From contig JABTUF010000002.1 of NCBI GenBank assembly GCA_015075645.1, positions 677,205-741,204 of the forward strand: a stretch of 64,000 nt of DNA, written 5' to 3'. Position 1 is the first letter of the stretch, and the number at the start of each line of letters is the position of its first letter. The notes beneath the pieces are model-generated. The model was not told where the DNA came from. It saw nothing but the letters and a program-made list of their open reading frames with translations, and did not search any database. Positions 62,495-64,000 of the stretch are shown here, piece after piece. The DNA comes from Burkholderiales bacterium. GTDB lineage: Bacteria; Pseudomonadota; Gammaproteobacteria; Burkholderiales; Casimicrobiaceae. A program made the position numbers and the translations under genes.

Positions 62495-63595
62495 CGGCGC
62501 GCCCATCACCCGCGCGGGGTCGAACAGCGGCAACGCCGGCTCGCGGCCGAGGATCGCATCCGCGACGAGCGGGCCGATGCACGGGCCGATCGTGTAGCCG
62601 CCGCGCACGCAGGCGAGCACCCACGCGCCCGGCACGCCCGGCAGCGGACCGGCGAGCGGAAAGTGGTCATCGACCCAGGCCTCGAATCCGGTCCAGGTCC
62701 GCAGCACGCGCAGGTGCGCGAGCGCAGGCACCGCGAAACGCGCGAGCGCCCAGTTCATCACGAGCGTGTCGGGTACGACCTCGCCGCGTCCATCGTCGGG
62801 TGTGCCGCGGCCCTGCCAGCCGCCGCCGATCAGGAAGCCGCCGTTCGCCTTCTGCTTGAGCGTCAGGAAGCCGGTCGCGTGCCCGATGCCCGCGCCGAGG
62901 CGACGGGCCCCCGGTTCGGTCACGCTCACGGTGTTGACGCGCACGCGAATCGGCAGCGCGACGCCGAGCATCGTCGCGACACGCTGCGTCCACGCCCCGC
63001 ACGCGATCAGCAGCCGGCGCGCCTCGATCCTTCCGTCGGGAAGCGACACGCGGAACCCGCGACCGCCGCCGTCGAGCGCTTCGATCGCCCTCGCGGGCGC
63101 GTGCTCGACGAGCTCGACACCCGCTGCGCGCAGCAGCGAGCGCAGGTAGACGCCGGTGCGGCTCGAGTCCGCGTGCCCGTCGGGCGCGCACCAGCTCGCC
63201 GCCACGATGCGATCGGTGAGCGCAGGTTCGCGCGCGAGCACCTCGCGCGGCGACACGAACTCGATCGGCGCACCGGCCGCGCGCTTCTGCGTCATCCGCT
63301 CGTGGAGCAGTGCCGCCTCGGCGTCGGTGAAGGCCAGCGTGTAGCTTCCCGTCTCGTGGAAGCCGACCGCGTCGCCCGCGCGGCGCCACCAGTCGTGGCC
63401 GCGAAGCGCGTAGGGCATCAGCGCCACGCGCTTGATCTGCAGCGACAGCGTGCCGGCGTTCACGCCGGAAGCCCCCGATCCGGCTGCATCGCGCTCGACG
63501 ACGGCGACGCGCATGCCCGCCTCCGCCGCGCGCAATGCCGCGGTCGCCCCCATGATCCCCGAGCCGACGACGACGAGGTCGTGCACGCGGCTCAT
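62462..63595 (-). CDS. FAD-dependent amino acid/opine oxidase (DadA/OoxB/GlyD-like)
   Basis: 377 residues. The dinucleotide-binding V-V-V-G-S-G-I-M-G-A-T-A-A is at the N-terminus, and the C-terminal G-Y-T-I-G-P of the DAO fold is near residue 348. With the upstream BFD-containing gene it forms the beta-subunit-like half of an opine/hydroxyproline/sarcosine dehydrogenase. ATG at 63595 lies 17 bp after the upstream stop. Confidence 0.82.
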   Translation of the reverse strand: MSRVHDLVVVGSGIMGATAALRAAEAGMRVAVVERDAAGSGASGVNAGTLSLQIKRVALMPYALRGHDWWRRAGDAVGFHETGSYTLAFTDAEAALLHERMTQKRAAGAPIEFVSPREVLAREPALTDRIVAASWCAPDGHADSSRTGVYLRSLLRAAGVELVEHAPARAIEALDGGGRGFRVSLPDGRIEARRLLIACGAWTQRVATMLGVALPIRVRVNTVSVTEPGARRLGAGIGHATGFLTLKQKANGGFLIGGGWQGRGTPDDGRGEVVPDTLVMNWALARFAVPALAHLRVLRTWTGFEAWVDDHFPLAGPLPGVPGAWVLACVRGGYTIGPCIGPLVADAILGREPALPLFDPARVMGAPSASAAPGGRD

Positions 63596-63611
63596 CGTCG
63601 TCGCGCAGGCG

Positions 63612-64000
63612 TCACAGCGGCGCCGGTGTCGCGATCGGCAGCGACGCGTAGTCGAACGCGCCCGCGAGGGTGTCGAGTTCGACCGGACGCAGCGGCGGAC
63701 GGCCGGTCGGCTGGCCGACCTCCGCGCGCGTACGTCCGGTGCGAAGCGCCGCGAGGCGCGCGATCGCGTCCTCGCACAGCCGGCCGCCGCACGGGCCCAT
63801 GCCGCAGCGCGTCGCGGCGCGCAGTTCATTGAGCGTGGCGCAGCCGGCACCGATCGCGGCGTCGATGTCCGCGCGCGTCACCCGCTCGCACTGGCAGACG
63901 CAGGTGCCCGCGTCGAGCGACGCGAGCGCGCCGTCGCCGACCCGGGCCAGGCGTGCCATCGCCGCGCCGAAGCGCGCCGCGCGATCACGGCTGCGCCGCG
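63612..64000 (-). CDS. C-terminus of an HcnB/OoxA-like oxidoreductase, partial
   Basis: The frame is open to the right edge; an ATG at 63959 is internal-looking because the residues upstream (R-F-G-A-A-M-A-R-L) continue without a stop. It contains the BFD-like [2Fe-2S] domain with cysteines in C-V-C-Q-C-E-R-V and R-C-G-M-G-P-C-G-G-R-L-C. In HcnB/OoxA proteins this domain follows a large FAD/NAD part, which would lie beyond the window. A stand-alone 115-residue BFD protein is the alternative. Confidence 0.7.
   Translation of the reverse strand, partial: RRSRDRAARFGAAMARLARVGDGALASLDAGTCVCQCERVTRADIDAAIGAGCATLNELRAATRCGMGPCGGRLCEDAIARLAALRTGRTRAEVGQPTGRPPLRPVELDTLAGAFDYASLPIATPAPL

Overview
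The window is very GC-rich (roughly 70% by eye), densely coded chromosomal DNA. It is most likely from a betaproteobacterium of the Burkholderiales type. The grounds are the paaABCDE cluster with a PaaX repressor and the PaaN form of aldehyde dehydrogenase, two Bug/TctC-type binding proteins, an Azospirillum-family indolepyruvate decarboxylase, a C-P-x-R sulfatase, and many ABC importers for organic acids and aromatics. I see no rRNA, tRNA, phage, plasmid or CRISPR. The content is that of a soil or water heterotroph specialised in aromatic and organic-acid uptake.

Region by region. (1) 1-13301, minus strand: a phenylacetate catabolic operon, paaABCDE-paaN-paaG-paaH-paaI-paaK, followed by a small membrane protein, a truncated hexapeptide acyltransferase and split indolepyruvate oxidoreductase genes (iorA and the first codons of iorB). 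paaX diverges at 13412, and the shared promoter holds a candidate operator. (2) 14388-19224: a kbp (BON-LysM) gene with a translationally coupled Asp-rich mini-protein, then a polyamine/iron-type ABC importer on the plus strand, closed by a nested inverted repeat. (3) 19314-24609: housekeeping and single genes (2H phosphoesterase, inositol monophosphatase, MliC-like lipoprotein, AidB-like acyl-CoA dehydrogenase, secreted protein, RraA-like protein, YbaN-like protein). (4) 24676-33032, minus: an apparent catabolic operon (FAA hydrolase, two near-identical NMT1-type binding proteins, two VOC proteins, permease, ATPase, DapA-like aldolase, RutE-like reductase) with a GntR/FCD regulator upstream. 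(5) 33242-36618, minus: ipdC, an RraA-like gene and an SDR. (6) 36847-41231, plus: a complete branched-chain-type ABC importer. (7) 41228-45918: LysR regulator, D-2-hydroxyacid dehydrogenase, SMP-30 lactonase, NIPSNAP protein and sulfatase. (8) 45919-48029: no intact gene; two decayed IS110-family transposases in a family of palindromic repeats. (9) 48030-54129, minus: a tightly coupled TonB receptor-ABC importer-NnrS operon behind a Fur-like box. (10) 54245-54687: an array of ten palindromic repeats. (11) 54755-64000: two Bug binding proteins, glutamate dehydrogenase, an acyltransferase, a UroD-like protein, an ornithine-cyclodeaminase-like gene, an IclR regulator and part of a two-gene flavin oxidoreductase.

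How the genes fit together. Phenylacetyl-CoA is the hub of region 1. It can come from phenylacetate through PaaK, and plausibly straight from phenylpyruvate through IorAB. IpdC in region 5 offers a second route from arylpyruvates through the aldehyde. Most other operons pair one importer with one or two enzymes and a one-component regulator. The best candidates for something new are the Fur-like-box TonB-ABC-NnrS operon, the Asp-rich partner of Kbp, and the repeat family that hosts the IS110 remnants.
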